DNA of 64,000 bases from an uncultured Acetatifactor sp. (GTDB taxonomy: Bacteria > Bacillota > Clostridia > Lachnospirales > Lachnospiraceae). The notes under the pieces were generated by a model. The model saw only the letters and a list, made by a program, of their open reading frames with translations. It was not told the DNA's origin and ran no database searches. Position 1 is the first letter of the stretch; every line of letters starts with the position of its first letter. The translations under genes and the position numbers were made by a program. This document shows positions 18,025 to 26,711 of the stretch, in pieces. The stretch spans positions 1 to 64,000 of the forward strand of contig CAKRRS010000003.1 of assembly GCA_934394665.1 (NCBI GenBank). Reading direction: 5' to 3'.

Positions 18025-18849
18025 TCAAATTGTCTCCATTTCCATGTCCTCTGCCAGTAAATCCTTCTTCTGTATCAATAGTCCTCCCATCACTACAGTA
18101 ACTATACAGAATAGAGCCGGAATCAATATCGAAGTAACTAAATTCAAAGAATATCGGCTGTTGGCTAACTCAACTTCTAACAATGTGCTGCGATGCCATC
18201 CCAAAACGGTATGTGCTACTGGATTCAACCACAAAAAAACATCTATGATGTCTTGTTTGATTTGCATTTTCGTCAATATATTTATGATACTGAGTGCTGC
18301 GGTACAAATCATTTGTACAACCATAACCAATGTGAATGCAGCACTGCTTCCAATATTGATTGCAAGTAAATTAACCAACAGTACCAGAGTAAAATTCCAT
18401 AACATAAAAATCAGAGCATGGCATCCCAATAAAATAAATCCACCTACGCTAAAAATCACCTGATATCGCAATACAGAAGCAATAGCGGTTGTGCTTAGAA
18501 ATACCAGTTCAAATATGCATATTAAATTAATTAACTGTAACATTTCCTTTCCATACCATTTCATTCGATTCGGGCACCGACTAAACACATAGATACTGGC
18601 TGTGCAGAAATGACCATACAGCTTATTCCCAAAAACCAATATCATAATATAGTTTGGCATCATACGAAGCATAAATCCAATTAACTCCACTAAATTGCAA
18701 CTCATGCTGAGTTCACCTCTGGATCCACTTAATTGTAATACCAGTTCTGATAGCGTTATTACTCCGTCAAACGGTCTGATAAAACCAAGCGATATGCAAA
18801 TTCCGGAAAGTATTCCAATTAAAATTACTACTCTTTTTTCATGATGCAT
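18025..18849 (-). CDS. ABC-2-like membrane protein, module 2
   Basis: A 274-residue integral membrane protein with about six hydrophobic spans. A polar stretch, SIYVFSRCPNRMKWYGKEM, lies near residue 90, and a soluble tail ends the protein. I place the start at the ATG one base after the preceding stop (MHHEKRVVILIGIL). The longer frame to 18876 has no ribosome binding site and would overlap the upstream gene. It is the permease partner of the ATPase at 17379. Substrate unknown. Confidence 0.75.
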   Translation of the reverse strand: MHHEKRVVILIGILSGICISLGFIRPFDGVITLSELVLQLSGSRGELSMSCNLVELIGFMLRMMPNYIMILVFGNKLYGHFCTASIYVFSRCPNRMKWYGKEMLQLINLICIFELVFLSTTAIASVLRYQVIFSVGGFILLGCHALIFMLWNFTLVLLVNLLAINIGSSAAFTLVMVVQMICTAALSIINILTKMQIKQDIIDVFLWLNPVAHTVLGWHRSTLLEVELANSRYSLNLVTSILIPALFCIVTVVMGGLLIQKKDLLAEDMEMETI

Positions 18850-18850
18850 A

Positions 18851-19693
18851 TTACCATTTATCCTTATTCCTTCCATAAAGGTAAAAACCGAGTATTATTA
18901 TTATTATAATTCCTACCCCCATCAGTGGAACGATAATATTTTTAGGGGTATCATCAAAAAGAAACAAATACTTATACCAGCTTAATGAACTCTTATTTCT
19001 ATCCAGAATATTAAGATATGTAGTCACATTCAATAGAACAAAAGTCGGTAAGATCAGCAACGCGCGATATTTAACCGTCAAAACAAATGAGATTGCTACG
19101 GGAAGCGTACCAAGGATTCCTGATACGACACCAAAAAATAGTGTTGCAAGAATTGCATACAAACCAGGGGATGCTATATAGATTGCGCTGCCTATGTAAT
19201 TATGAACCATTGTGGCATAATCTGGATTGTAAATGCTTAAATTTGATAGATCTCTTATTGCATTCATGGGAAAAGATAGCATATTCATTAGTATTTCCAG
19301 CATAAATGGAACCGTAAAAACTATTGTTGTTGTAAAAAAAGATGCCCACAATTTACTTTGTAAATAACGATTTTTCCCTAAACGATAAATCATGTATACT
19401 TCTTCTTTTGTCTGCTGTTCTTTGGTATAAGAAAAACCAGCAGGTACAGCAACCAAGATAGGGTATATCATCACAATTAATAATTGAATGTTTGCACTAA
19501 AATATACTTTATTCAGGCTGAGCGCTAATAACTTCATTGGCTGATACATTTGTGAAACATCAGTACCTCTAAATGTGAGAACATTCGTTATATAATTCCC
19601 CAGCACTACCGCTAGAAGTAATATAAATGTCAGACTTGCTTCTTTTTGTTTTAATAAAAAAATGGTTTGCTTCTTAATCACTTTTATTAACAT
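18851..19693 (-). CDS. ABC-2-like membrane protein, module 2 (first gene)
   Basis: A 280-residue integral membrane protein with about six spans. A cytoplasmic loop after the second span contains TKEQQTKEEVYMIYRLGKN. The ATG at 19693 has GAGGG seven bases upstream; a longer frame to 19738 would run through the hairpin at 19712-19749. It heads ABC module 2, which runs without gaps through 16717. It is paired with the next permease to form the channel. Substrate unknown. Confidence 0.75.
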   Translation of the reverse strand: MLIKVIKKQTIFLLKQKEASLTFILLLAVVLGNYITNVLTFRGTDVSQMYQPMKLLALSLNKVYFSANIQLLIVMIYPILVAVPAGFSYTKEQQTKEEVYMIYRLGKNRYLQSKLWASFFTTTIVFTVPFMLEILMNMLSFPMNAIRDLSNLSIYNPDYATMVHNYIGSAIYIASPGLYAILATLFFGVVSGILGTLPVAISFVLTVKYRALLILPTFVLLNVTTYLNILDRNKSSLSWYKYLFLFDDTPKNIIVPLMGVGIIIIIILGFYLYGRNKDKW

Positions 19694-19711
19694 ACAATTT
19701 CCCTCATATAA

Positions 19712-19749
19712 CTTGGGATTAAATGCTTTATTATGCACTTAATCCCAAA
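19712..19749 (-). promoter_or_regulatory. Hairpin immediately upstream of ABC module 2
   Basis: TTGGGATTAA (19713-19722) and TTAATCCCAA (19739-19748) are perfect inverted repeats, extended by AAATGC/GCACTT to a 14-bp stem with one wobble and an 8-base loop. It ends about 19 bases before the start of the first permease, leaving room only for the ribosome binding site. No T run follows, so an operator or translational control element is more likely than a terminator. Confidence 0.5.
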
Positions 19750-19804
19750 TTTTTACAACTTATCTTCCATCGTAAGAAACAATAACAGATTTTCTTTAGA
19801 AATA

Positions 19805-20001
19805 CAATTGAGCATTTGGAAACTTCCCATTAATCGTATTAATTTCCTTTTGCTCAAGTAGTTACAGCAATAACCGTTTCCATTTTCTCCATGTCTTTCG
19901 TTGTCACCAATCTTATCTGGATGCGCTGTACCTGACAGAAAAAGAGAGTGAAAATATCTTTGAGTTTACCATGCTGACTGACAGCTGAGTACTAGATTTT
20001 C
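19805..20001. repeat. Island repeat copy R1
   Basis: It starts with a hairpin (TTGAGCA...TGCTCAA, 19806-19856, with inner ATTAAT/ATTAAT and GGAAA/TTTCC pairing). It continues about 145 bases further with high identity to 26487-26682. The downstream part has a plus-strand frame containing FRCHQSYLDALYLTEKE that ends at TGA. FRCHQSYL recalls LytTR DNA-binding domains, but the piece is short and copy R3 has a one-base frameshift, so it is decayed. It separates ABC module 2 from module 1. The rest of 19750-20125 shows no gene. Confidence 0.7.
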
Positions 20002-20125
20002 ATACAATTTTTATTATCGCAGCATCATTCCATTTTCTGGCAGTTTTAAGACAAGTCTGTCTGCTATTGAATTTTAGAACTTCTCCTTAAAGGAAATGTA
20101 TCAGTTGTTTTACAACTACCGTAGA

Positions 20126-21001
20126 TCATTCTCTATCTATCCAATATAAATATACATCTTCCAGGCAGGGATAAACTTCTTCCACATTACCAGTTTTCAA
20201 GGCATCGGCACTGATGATCCTCAGTCGATGTCCTTTTTCTGTTAATGTAACACTTATGATCTTGGCTCCACTGTTCTGGTATTCTTCCCCTTCCCTCTCT
20301 GTAACCAACACATTATAAACTTTATGTTCCAATTCAGCCAAAAATTTCTGCGGAGTATCCCTCCGGACAATCTTCCCATTCTTTATCAGCAGTATCTCTC
20401 TGGCCATGTTTTCCACATCCGCTACTACATGTGTGGCTAAAAGGACAATCTTATCCTTTGCACAGCCACTGATAAAATTTCGTATCCGGATTCTTTCCTC
20501 CGGATCCATCCCAGCCGTTGGTTCATCCAGAATCAATATCTCCGGATCATTTAATAGCGCCTGTGCTAGCAGGATTCTCTGTTTCATACCACCTGAAAAG
20601 TATTTCAGCTTTTTATACCGTTCCTCTTTCAGATTGACGACCTCTAATAAATTTTCAATCTGTTCTCTGGCATCTTTTCTGTTCATTCCTTTTAAAGCAG
20701 CCATATACCAAAGGAACTTTTCTGCAGTAAATGCTTCATAAAGACTCTGCTGCTGTGGCATATACCCGATCTTCGCCCGGTAATCCGCTCCCATCTTATA
20801 AATATCTTCTCCGTCTGCCGTTATGCTTCCCTTATCCGGGCGCAAATTATCCGTCAGCATACCAAACATTGTACTTTTCCCTGCGCCGTTGGGACCCAGA
20901 ATCCCATATATCCCCGGTGTAAAATCTGCAGATACGTCATTTATTGCATACGTTTTCCCATGATCATAGCTTTTGTATAGATCTTTTATTTTTAATTCCA
21001 T
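20126..21001 (-). CDS. ABC transporter ATPase, module 1
   Basis: A 291-residue ATPase with Walker A GPNGAGKST, signature FSGGMKQRI, Walker B ILILDEPTAGMDP and LLATHVVADVE. The C-terminal extension of about 70 residues is usual for ABC-2 antibiotic/peptide exporter ATPases. The gene ends just before repeat R1 and is the last of module 1. It begins 10 bases after the two-domain permease gene, its evident partner. Confidence 0.9.
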   Translation of the reverse strand: MELKIKDLYKSYDHGKTYAINDVSADFTPGIYGILGPNGAGKSTMFGMLTDNLRPDKGSITADGEDIYKMGADYRAKIGYMPQQQSLYEAFTAEKFLWYMAALKGMNRKDAREQIENLLEVVNLKEERYKKLKYFSGGMKQRILLAQALLNDPEILILDEPTAGMDPEERIRIRNFISGCAKDKIVLLATHVVADVENMAREILLIKNGKIVRRDTPQKFLAELEHKVYNVLVTEREGEEYQNSGAKIISVTLTEKGHRLRIISADALKTGNVEEVYPCLEDVYLYWIDRE

Positions 21002-21011
21002 AATGTACCCT

Positions 21012-23078
21012 TTATATCATATTCAACAGAATCATGTGGCTGCTTCCTTTAAAATACAAAAGCAGCAATACAACAATAATCAATATGCCGCTTTCCATCA
21101 GCAGTGCCGGAATTCTCTGTTTCAACTTTTTGTACAATATCCGCCCCAGGATTCCTACTGCCAGAAAGCTTCCGAATTTCAGGACAAATACGAAAGTCTC
21201 ATACCATCCCAGTGTTATGCTGCTTTCGCAGTTCCAATTTACCAGATCACACATTTTCTGCCCTGCTGTGGCAAAGCCATCAATATTCTGCAGCTTTAAA
21301 AACAATGGTGCAGCCGTTACCAGATAGACAAATACTACGCATATGATTGCTGCCAGATCCTTACTTCTCTCCAGAACTTCTCTTCCTCTCCGGGTAGAAC
21401 GGATCAGCGGTATCAGGTTGCTCTCCTCTCCTGCTCCGTAAATCCCTCCCAGTAAAAACAGCAGCAGAACCGCACCTACGTACCAGGTAAGCACTTCATG
21501 AGTAACATTTCCCCATATATCCAGGTAAGCTTTTTCATCCAGTAAATATTTTTCCGAAAGTTTACCCTCTTTTTCTGATAGTCCCCGGATCTGATCTGTC
21601 AGCTCCTGAAAGCCCTCATGCAAACGCTGCCATTCCAACTGCGTCAGTAACCGATCTATTTCATCCGTCCCTGACATTTCAGCTGATTCCCGGCTGGGCT
21701 CCTGTAACTGCTCCAACCGCCTTTTTTCGTTTTCCACCTGCTCCAGGGTCTCCTCCTTCAGCTGTCCGGAAAGATTTTTCAGGTACATATGGTAGGCGGC
21801 ATCTTTCGCCGTCGCATAGTATTGTGGCGCATATACAGCAAAAACATTCTGTATCATAAGCCACAGGGCAATTATGATCACAATTCCTTTTTTCTGCTGG
21901 ATCAATAGTTTATAAAATTCATAATATACAAGATTCCTTCTATGCCCTAGTACGCTCCATTTTTTTCGTAACCTGATAATCAGCGTTTCCAGCCGGCCAC
22001 TGTCACTGATCTGGCAGGTTCTATGGAAAAGGTTTATTCCGCTGGCACAGCATACCACATAAATAATCAGGAAGACACTGACCGCAACTTCATTTTTTCC
22101 TATGGCATGTCCCCCAAAATTGAAATTAACATAGCTTCCCAGCGCCTGTCTCATATCCCAATAGAAAAAAGGATTTATAATCTTACATACCCGCAGGGTT
22201 CCCGTGACAACAATGAAATGGTACGCTGCATATTCGCATATCATAGGAAGCATCATGACAATGAAAGCTCCCGTTTCCGATTTCACCAGCATGCCCGCCA
22301 TAAAAAGAACAGACCCTGTCAGCAGGGACAGTCCCACACGAAGAAAAATAAGCAGTCCTATGGCCTGCCCTACGCTTAATACATACGGGCAGTTGCGGAA
22401 AAGAGAAACCGACTGTACGGGTCTGTTCATATTGCCATATCCATACATCCATTTCAGGAACAAAACAACACTGGTTTCCTGTAACAAGGTATACAGTACT
22501 CCCCCCGATAATAGCAGAAACAACTTGGAATACACCGTTACATGATGTCCGTTTTTACATCCTTTAATAAGAATAAAAAGCTTTCTATTTCTCTCATAAA
22601 ATAATAAATACCATGTCAATACTCCCTGAAAAGAAATAGCAAAGAAAATACCGTACTGATACTCCGCCAATGCCTTTATTCCAAAACAGTTGTCCACTGT
22701 CACAGAAGCTTTCGCAACTGCCGAAAAATCGTTACAAGTCTTGCGGATATTATCCGTCAGATAATGATTTCCTTCGGAGATCACATTTTCCATGGCCTTT
22801 GACCTGTCCTGCATCTGTGAAATAAATTCCCGATAAGAGTCCAGATACCGTTTCTGTTCCTCCAGATCAGCCTCATAGAAGCCTAACTCGTCCGCCTGTT
22901 CATTTCCTTCACAAAACGCAATATATTGATCTTTTTGCTGATATACATAGACATAGGCCGCTTCTTTTTTCTGAATCATAAAAAGCAGGAATAGATTCCC
23001 CACGAAAAGTCCAATAAATGCAATCCATAGCGGAATCTGCGTCATCATTTTTTTTATTTCATATCCTGTCAACCTCAT
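21012..23078 (-). CDS. Large two-domain ABC permease, module 1
   Basis: A 688-residue membrane protein built as two ABC-2-like halves. Each half begins with a cytoplasmic/first-span stretch, has a large extracytoplasmic loop and then a group of spans. The first loop is about 40-135 (QKDQYIAFCEGNEQ...). The second is about 415-525 and rich in Glu, Lys and Gln, likely coiled coil. In size it resembles bacteriocin-associated integral membrane proteins, but I could not confirm a family. It sits between the lipoprotein and ATPase genes with gaps of about 10 bases. Confidence 0.75.
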   Translation of the reverse strand: MRLTGYEIKKMMTQIPLWIAFIGLFVGNLFLLFMIQKKEAAYVYVYQQKDQYIAFCEGNEQADELGFYEADLEEQKRYLDSYREFISQMQDRSKAMENVISEGNHYLTDNIRKTCNDFSAVAKASVTVDNCFGIKALAEYQYGIFFAISFQGVLTWYLLFYERNRKLFILIKGCKNGHHVTVYSKLFLLLSGGVLYTLLQETSVVLFLKWMYGYGNMNRPVQSVSLFRNCPYVLSVGQAIGLLIFLRVGLSLLTGSVLFMAGMLVKSETGAFIVMMLPMICEYAAYHFIVVTGTLRVCKIINPFFYWDMRQALGSYVNFNFGGHAIGKNEVAVSVFLIIYVVCCASGINLFHRTCQISDSGRLETLIIRLRKKWSVLGHRRNLVYYEFYKLLIQQKKGIVIIIALWLMIQNVFAVYAPQYYATAKDAAYHMYLKNLSGQLKEETLEQVENEKRRLEQLQEPSRESAEMSGTDEIDRLLTQLEWQRLHEGFQELTDQIRGLSEKEGKLSEKYLLDEKAYLDIWGNVTHEVLTWYVGAVLLLFLLGGIYGAGEESNLIPLIRSTRRGREVLERSKDLAAIICVVFVYLVTAAPLFLKLQNIDGFATAGQKMCDLVNWNCESSITLGWYETFVFVLKFGSFLAVGILGRILYKKLKQRIPALLMESGILIIVVLLLLYFKGSSHMILLNMI

Positions 23079-23091
23079 GCAAATTGCCCCT

Positions 23092-24387
23092 TTAACGATC
23101 CATGATCTCCGTCAGTGTAATCGTTTTCCCCCAGTACTCTCCAATTTTTTTCTCCCAGCACTTTACTCCCCATGTACCGTCTTCTTTCTCATAAGTAAAG
23201 TACATCCTGTTTCTGTCACCTACCGGAAATCTCTGTGCTCTCTCGTTTTCATTTAATGGTGTCATAAAGGTATCTACGATCTGCATGTCCTTGTCATACA
23301 CAACATATTTTCCCGGATTCCGAAGCCAATCATCAATGTTCTCCATCCAGTCATCAAAAAAATATAAATATTCGCCATCACTCAAAAAATAACCTGCCTG
23401 AGGTACATCTTCCAATAACACCTTCATATTGGATCCATCCAGATCAGCAATATATACCGGCATCGGTTCATCACCTCTTTTTTCATCATCATAGGGATCC
23501 AGGATGATCTGATCCTGCCAGAATTGTACCCCTAAAATATGCACCGATTTCGGCATATCCGGAATCTGTAATTCCTCAATTTTGTCCGCCTGTATATCAT
23601 ATACAAAGGTTTTATTATATAACCTGTCGTAATCGTAACCATTATTTTCTTCCTTCTGGGAATCTCCCTCTTTGGGCAGCATAGAAATAATTTCAAAATA
23701 CACATAATTTCCATAAGCCTGAAGATTTCCCCAAGTAAGCACTCTCAGATTCTCCTCCGCAGTATAGACGGTCTCCGGTCTATGAAAAAAGGTATTTAAT
23801 GATAACTGTTTTATTGTACATTCAACCTTTATCTCCTCATCTTCCTCATAATACCTTTTTTCTGCATAATATAAGTTGTTCCTATGTATGATCCAGCTCA
23901 CAATGATGCTGGAATTTCCATCCCATTTGTACACGGCATCTTTCGCTGTTCCATCCAAAGCATAGCGGTATAATATCCGTTCATCCGTTTCGTAACAGCT
24001 CAACGGAATACAATAAAGATAATCTCCGCATTTTGCAATTGCGATATCTTTATCCGGATTAATATTTGCCAGTTCCTCCAAATCGACAGAGGCATTACAC
24101 TCTTTTATTTTCTGCTGATCCGTCTCTCTGTCATGTAAGCAGTCCACCTTATTACACAGCGGAACTAAAACATCATTACCTTCTTCCATGTAATAGATAA
24201 AACCATTCTTGTATATATATACGATGTTATCGCTTCCCTGCTGGACTTTAGGAAATGCTATGCTATCCGACCATTGTCTGTATTGATAGTCATAGTTTTC
24301 TACATATATGTCCGGCATTGCCTTGTTGGCGCAGCCTGTCAGAAATATCAAGTTTACTATTATAAGATAGGTTTTTATTCTCCGCAT
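23092..24387 (-). CDS. Lipoprotein with propeller-like repeats, module 1
   Basis: A 431-residue lipoprotein. The signal peptide MRRIKTYLIIVNLIFLTGC places the lipidated Cys at residue 19. The body has recurring short blocks (YIYKNGFIYYMEEG, GDYLYCIPLS, NNLYYAEKRYY, GEYLYFFDDW) as in DUF5050-like or TolB-like propellers on the outer membrane face. The ATG at 24387 has AGGAG five bases upstream; the longer frame to 24408 has none. It probably captures or senses a ligand for the adjoining permease. A truncated copy of its leader lies at 16591-16689. Confidence 0.72.
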   Translation of the reverse strand: MRRIKTYLIIVNLIFLTGCANKAMPDIYVENYDYQYRQWSDSIAFPKVQQGSDNIVYIYKNGFIYYMEEGNDVLVPLCNKVDCLHDRETDQQKIKECNASVDLEELANINPDKDIAIAKCGDYLYCIPLSCYETDERILYRYALDGTAKDAVYKWDGNSSIIVSWIIHRNNLYYAEKRYYEEDEEIKVECTIKQLSLNTFFHRPETVYTAEENLRVLTWGNLQAYGNYVYFEIISMLPKEGDSQKEENNGYDYDRLYNKTFVYDIQADKIEELQIPDMPKSVHILGVQFWQDQIILDPYDDEKRGDEPMPVYIADLDGSNMKVLLEDVPQAGYFLSDGEYLYFFDDWMENIDDWLRNPGKYVVYDKDMQIVDTFMTPLNENERAQRFPVGDRNRMYFTYEKEDGTWGVKCWEKKIGEYWGKTITLTEIMDR

Positions 24388-24427
24388 AGCATCTCCTGTT
24401 TTATCCATCTAGTTGGTCATCAATTGA

Positions 24428-24862
24428 TTATCTGGTCCATCTTGTAATATCCATCCAGTATCCAGAAGGGAATTGTGTCACAGAAACCTCGTGTACACCT
24501 CTTACATCCAAAAATGCCGCCGTTGGCTGTTCGATTACAGAGATGTCTACCCTTGCAGTTGCTCCGCCTCCTAATGAACTATCTATATCATTTAATACAT
24601 GATTCTTACCTCCATAACGATATGTTGCATCTATTGACGCCCCTACTCCAATTTCGGGACCGCTTCTTGCATAGCTTGTAGTCGCATATGCATAGTTATC
24701 ATATACTGCCAGATATCCTGACGCCACAACATTATAATGGTTAGCACTCACACTATCCGTTGCTAATAACCCTGCCGATGATTTTATCGTGAATGCCGGT
24801 ACTATTAAAAGTGAAAAACTCAGCCCCAATAAAATTCTTCTTATACTTCTCTTTACTTTCAT
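24428..24862 (-). CDS. Small secreted protein, unknown family
   Basis: A 144-residue protein with a clear Sec signal peptide (RRILLGLSFSLLIVPAFT, cleavage probably near SSA). The mature part of about 113 residues is rich in Ala, Ser, Tyr and Gly and has no Cys, suggesting a small beta-rich secreted domain. I recognise no family. It stands first in the gene run with the lipoprotein, permease and ATPase, so it may be the exported product or a partner of that transporter. Repeat R2 lies upstream. Confidence 0.7.
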   Translation of the reverse strand: MKVKRSIRRILLGLSFSLLIVPAFTIKSSAGLLATDSVSANHYNVVASGYLAVYDNYAYATTSYARSGPEIGVGASIDATYRYGGKNHVLNDIDSSLGGGATARVDISVIEQPTAAFLDVRGVHEVSVTQFPSGYWMDITRWTR

Positions 24863-24991
24863 AAAACACCTCTAAATTTGCTAAATGTGTATTATAAACC
24901 ATATTCTTAATATCTGCACATCCGTCTGCTCTATTGTACTTGTTTTTTCTTACCTTCCTCCATTTTCTAAAATATTTCTTTTACTTGTCGA

Positions 24992-25094
24992 TCAAACATG
25001 CTTGATAATTCATATTTACCACAAATTATGTTTCTAAATCAATTGAGCATTTGGAAACTTCCCATTAATCGTATTAATTTCCTTTTGCTCAAGT
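24992..25094. repeat. Island repeat copy R2 (hairpin part only)
   Basis: It shares TCAAACATGCTTGA and the following 45 or so bases with R3, then the hairpin TTGAGCA...TGCTCAA seen in R1 and R3. It stops right after the hairpin, where R1 and R3 continue. It lies between the terminator of the regulator/exported-protein pair and the secreted-protein gene at 24428. The remainder of 24863-25118 shows no gene. Confidence 0.7.
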
Positions 25095-25118
25095 CCCTTA
25101 ATAAAAGATTTCATAGCA

Positions 25119-25169
25119 AAAAGAGTAGGTTGCATCCGTAATTTTTCTATAGATGCAACCCACTCTTTA
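25119..25169 (-). terminator. Rho-independent terminator after the 117-residue exported protein
   Basis: The stem AAAGAGTGGGTTGCATC / GATGCAACCTACTCTTT (one mismatch) has a 15-base loop and is followed by T residues on the minus strand. It lies directly behind the stop at 25177. Genes at 24862 and beyond therefore need their own promoter or read-through. Confidence 0.85.
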
Positions 25170-25176
25170 ACTTAAA

Positions 25177-25530
25177 CTATTCTTTATAAAGTACACCAGT
25201 ATACGTAGCTACTGTTTGACTTATAGTATATGAATATTTACTTATTGTAAGAACCCCTGAGTAATAGCTTCCATTAATTTTTTCTCTCCATGAAATTTCT
25301 TTCTGTGGTTTTACAACCCCTGAATATATCACTTCCCTCGTCACACTAACACTTGCTCCGCAAAGGACAATGTCGTTTTCCGCCAAATCTTCTGCAACAT
25401 ATACTTCATAATATATACCTTCTGATGTATATCCCTCTCCTACCCGCTGTGCAGTTTTCTGCGCATTAACCGGGAATGAAATACTTAAAACAGCTACTAC
25501 AAAAAATATGGCAAATATACCTTTATTCAT
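25177..25530 (-). CDS. Small secreted protein, unknown family
   Basis: A 117-residue protein with a signal peptide (GIFAIFFVVAVLSISFPVNA, cleavage before QK). The mature part of about 95 residues contains YYEVYVAEDL, EVIYSGVVKPQKEISW and ATYTGVLYKE. This pattern of repeated (Y)SGV/TGV strands recalls small exported proteins of other clostridia, but I know no function. It starts 16 bases after the XRE-membrane regulator gene and shares its promoter, so regulator and secreted protein are a pair. A strong terminator follows. Confidence 0.72.
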   Translation of the reverse strand: MNKGIFAIFFVVAVLSISFPVNAQKTAQRVGEGYTSEGIYYEVYVAEDLAENDIVLCGASVSVTREVIYSGVVKPQKEISWREKINGSYYSGVLTISKYSYTISQTVATYTGVLYKE

Positions 25531-25546
25531 ATCCTATCCGATCCTT

Positions 25547-26218
25547 TCATTCTCCACTCAGAAATACATATCCTCCTACATCTGTTTCCTTCCATGCTGT
25601 AGCGTCTTCCTTATTATCATAATAAGTCGTCTTTACAATATTGGTATCTATTACTTCTTGATTCAATGTAGCTCTCACTTCATCCAAATGCACATTAATA
25701 CTATCATTCGTCATTTCACCATCTACTACATACGCAATTTCATATACCCTTCCCCATAACGGATCATCAATATACCTTGTTCCTATCTGCTGAAAAGCAG
25801 GTTTTCTATGTCCTGCCATATATATCAGAAACATTCCTGCAGCTATCGCCAATATTCCAATCAAAAAGGACATTCTTACAATTCGTCCATAGTTTTTCTT
25901 TTGGGGTTCAGGTTCTGATTCCTTATTTTCCCCTGTGTTATCCGTATTCTCCTTATCTCCCTCCTCCACATTCCTTTTTTGAAATTCAGGATTGTCCAGC
26001 TTCTCCAATGTCTTTTCCGGATTATGTAATTCGTCACACGATACCTGAAGTATATCTGCTATACGACTAAGCATCATCATATCCGGAAGGTTCTTTCCAT
26101 TCTCCCATTTGCTTACCGCAGACGTAGAAACCGACAACCTCTCTGCCAGTTCCTTCTGACTTAATCCATTCTTCTTCCTTAAAATTATCAGTAGTTTACC
26201 AAATGCTTCCCTTTGCAT
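25547..26218 (-). CDS. XRE-family regulator with a membrane span and extracytoplasmic domain
   Basis: A 223-residue protein. An N-terminal HTH_3 domain (about 5-62; LSQKELAERLSVSTSAVSKWE) is followed by a Glu/Asn/Lys linker, one membrane span (about 117-135; MSFLIGILAIAAGMFLIYMAG) and about 85 extracytoplasmic residues (IDDPLWGRVYEIAYVVDGEM...). It would be a one-component regulator that reads a signal outside the membrane. A consensus promoter and a 9-bp inverted repeat just upstream suggest autoregulation. It is cotranscribed with the 117-residue secreted protein, possibly its ligand or modulator. Confidence 0.85.
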   Translation of the reverse strand: MQREAFGKLLIILRKKNGLSQKELAERLSVSTSAVSKWENGKNLPDMMMLSRIADILQVSCDELHNPEKTLEKLDNPEFQKRNVEEGDKENTDNTGENKESEPEPQKKNYGRIVRMSFLIGILAIAAGMFLIYMAGHRKPAFQQIGTRYIDDPLWGRVYEIAYVVDGEMTNDSINVHLDEVRATLNQEVIDTNIVKTTYYDNKEDATAWKETDVGGYVFLSGE

Positions 26219-26230
26219 AACTTTACCCCT

Positions 26231-26258
26231 ATAATTGTACTAGCAATGATACAATTAT
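26231..26258 (-). promoter_or_regulatory. Candidate operator of the XRE-membrane regulator
   Basis: ATAATTGTA (26231-26239) and TACAATTAT (26250-26258) form a perfect 9-bp inverted repeat with a 10-base centre. It overlaps the -10 and the start region of the promoter at 26254-26282. This is the position expected for autorepression by the regulator encoded next. Confidence 0.65.
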
Positions 26259-26282
26259 ACGATTAAGTTATCTAAAAAGCAA
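26254..26282 (-). promoter_or_regulatory. Promoter of the regulator/exported-protein operon
   Basis: TTGCTT (26282-26277) and TATAAT (26259-26254) on the minus strand with 17-base spacing. Confidence 0.75.
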
Positions 26283-26439
26283 TTAAGCAAAAATGAACAT
26301 ACTCCATTCTAAAAATCATAGGGATTTTGCAGAGAAACAATCCATCCGGGCATTGAAAAGCAAGTTACTCCTGATACAGTTCTATCACGCCTTGCTCTTT
26401 AGCAGTCACCACTTATCAGTTGCGTTATATTGCTTATAT

Positions 26440-26682
26440 TCAAACATGCTTGACAATTCACATTTACCACAATTATACGTCTAAATCAATTGAGCATTTG
26501 GAAACTTCCCATTAATCTTATTAATTTCCTTTTGCTCAAGTAGTTACAGCAATAACCGTTTCCATTTTCTCCATGTCTTTCGTTGTCACCAAATCTTATC
26601 TGGATGCACTGTACCTGACAGAAAAGAGATTGAAAATATTTTTGAATTTACCATACTGACTGACAGCTGAGTACTAGGTTTT
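26440..26682. repeat. Island repeat copy R3 (longest)
   Basis: It carries the TCAAACATGCTTGA lead-in shared with R2, the TTGAGCA...TGCTCAA hairpin shared with R1 and R2, and the 145-base downstream part shared with R1. That part has single-base differences, including one extra A that breaks the frame. It ends at GAGTACTAGG as R1 ends at GAGTACTAGA. It lies between the regulator promoter and the right flanking repeat. The rest of 26283-26737 shows no gene. Confidence 0.7.
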
Positions 26683-26711
26683 GAGAGAAACGCCGGAAGT
26701 CAGGGTAGATG

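Noticed and set aside
19805-20001. R1 as an insertion sequence or intact gene
   Set aside because: No transposase, no terminal inverted repeats of IS type, and the FRCHQSYL frame is too short and frameshifted in R3. Kept as a repeat only.
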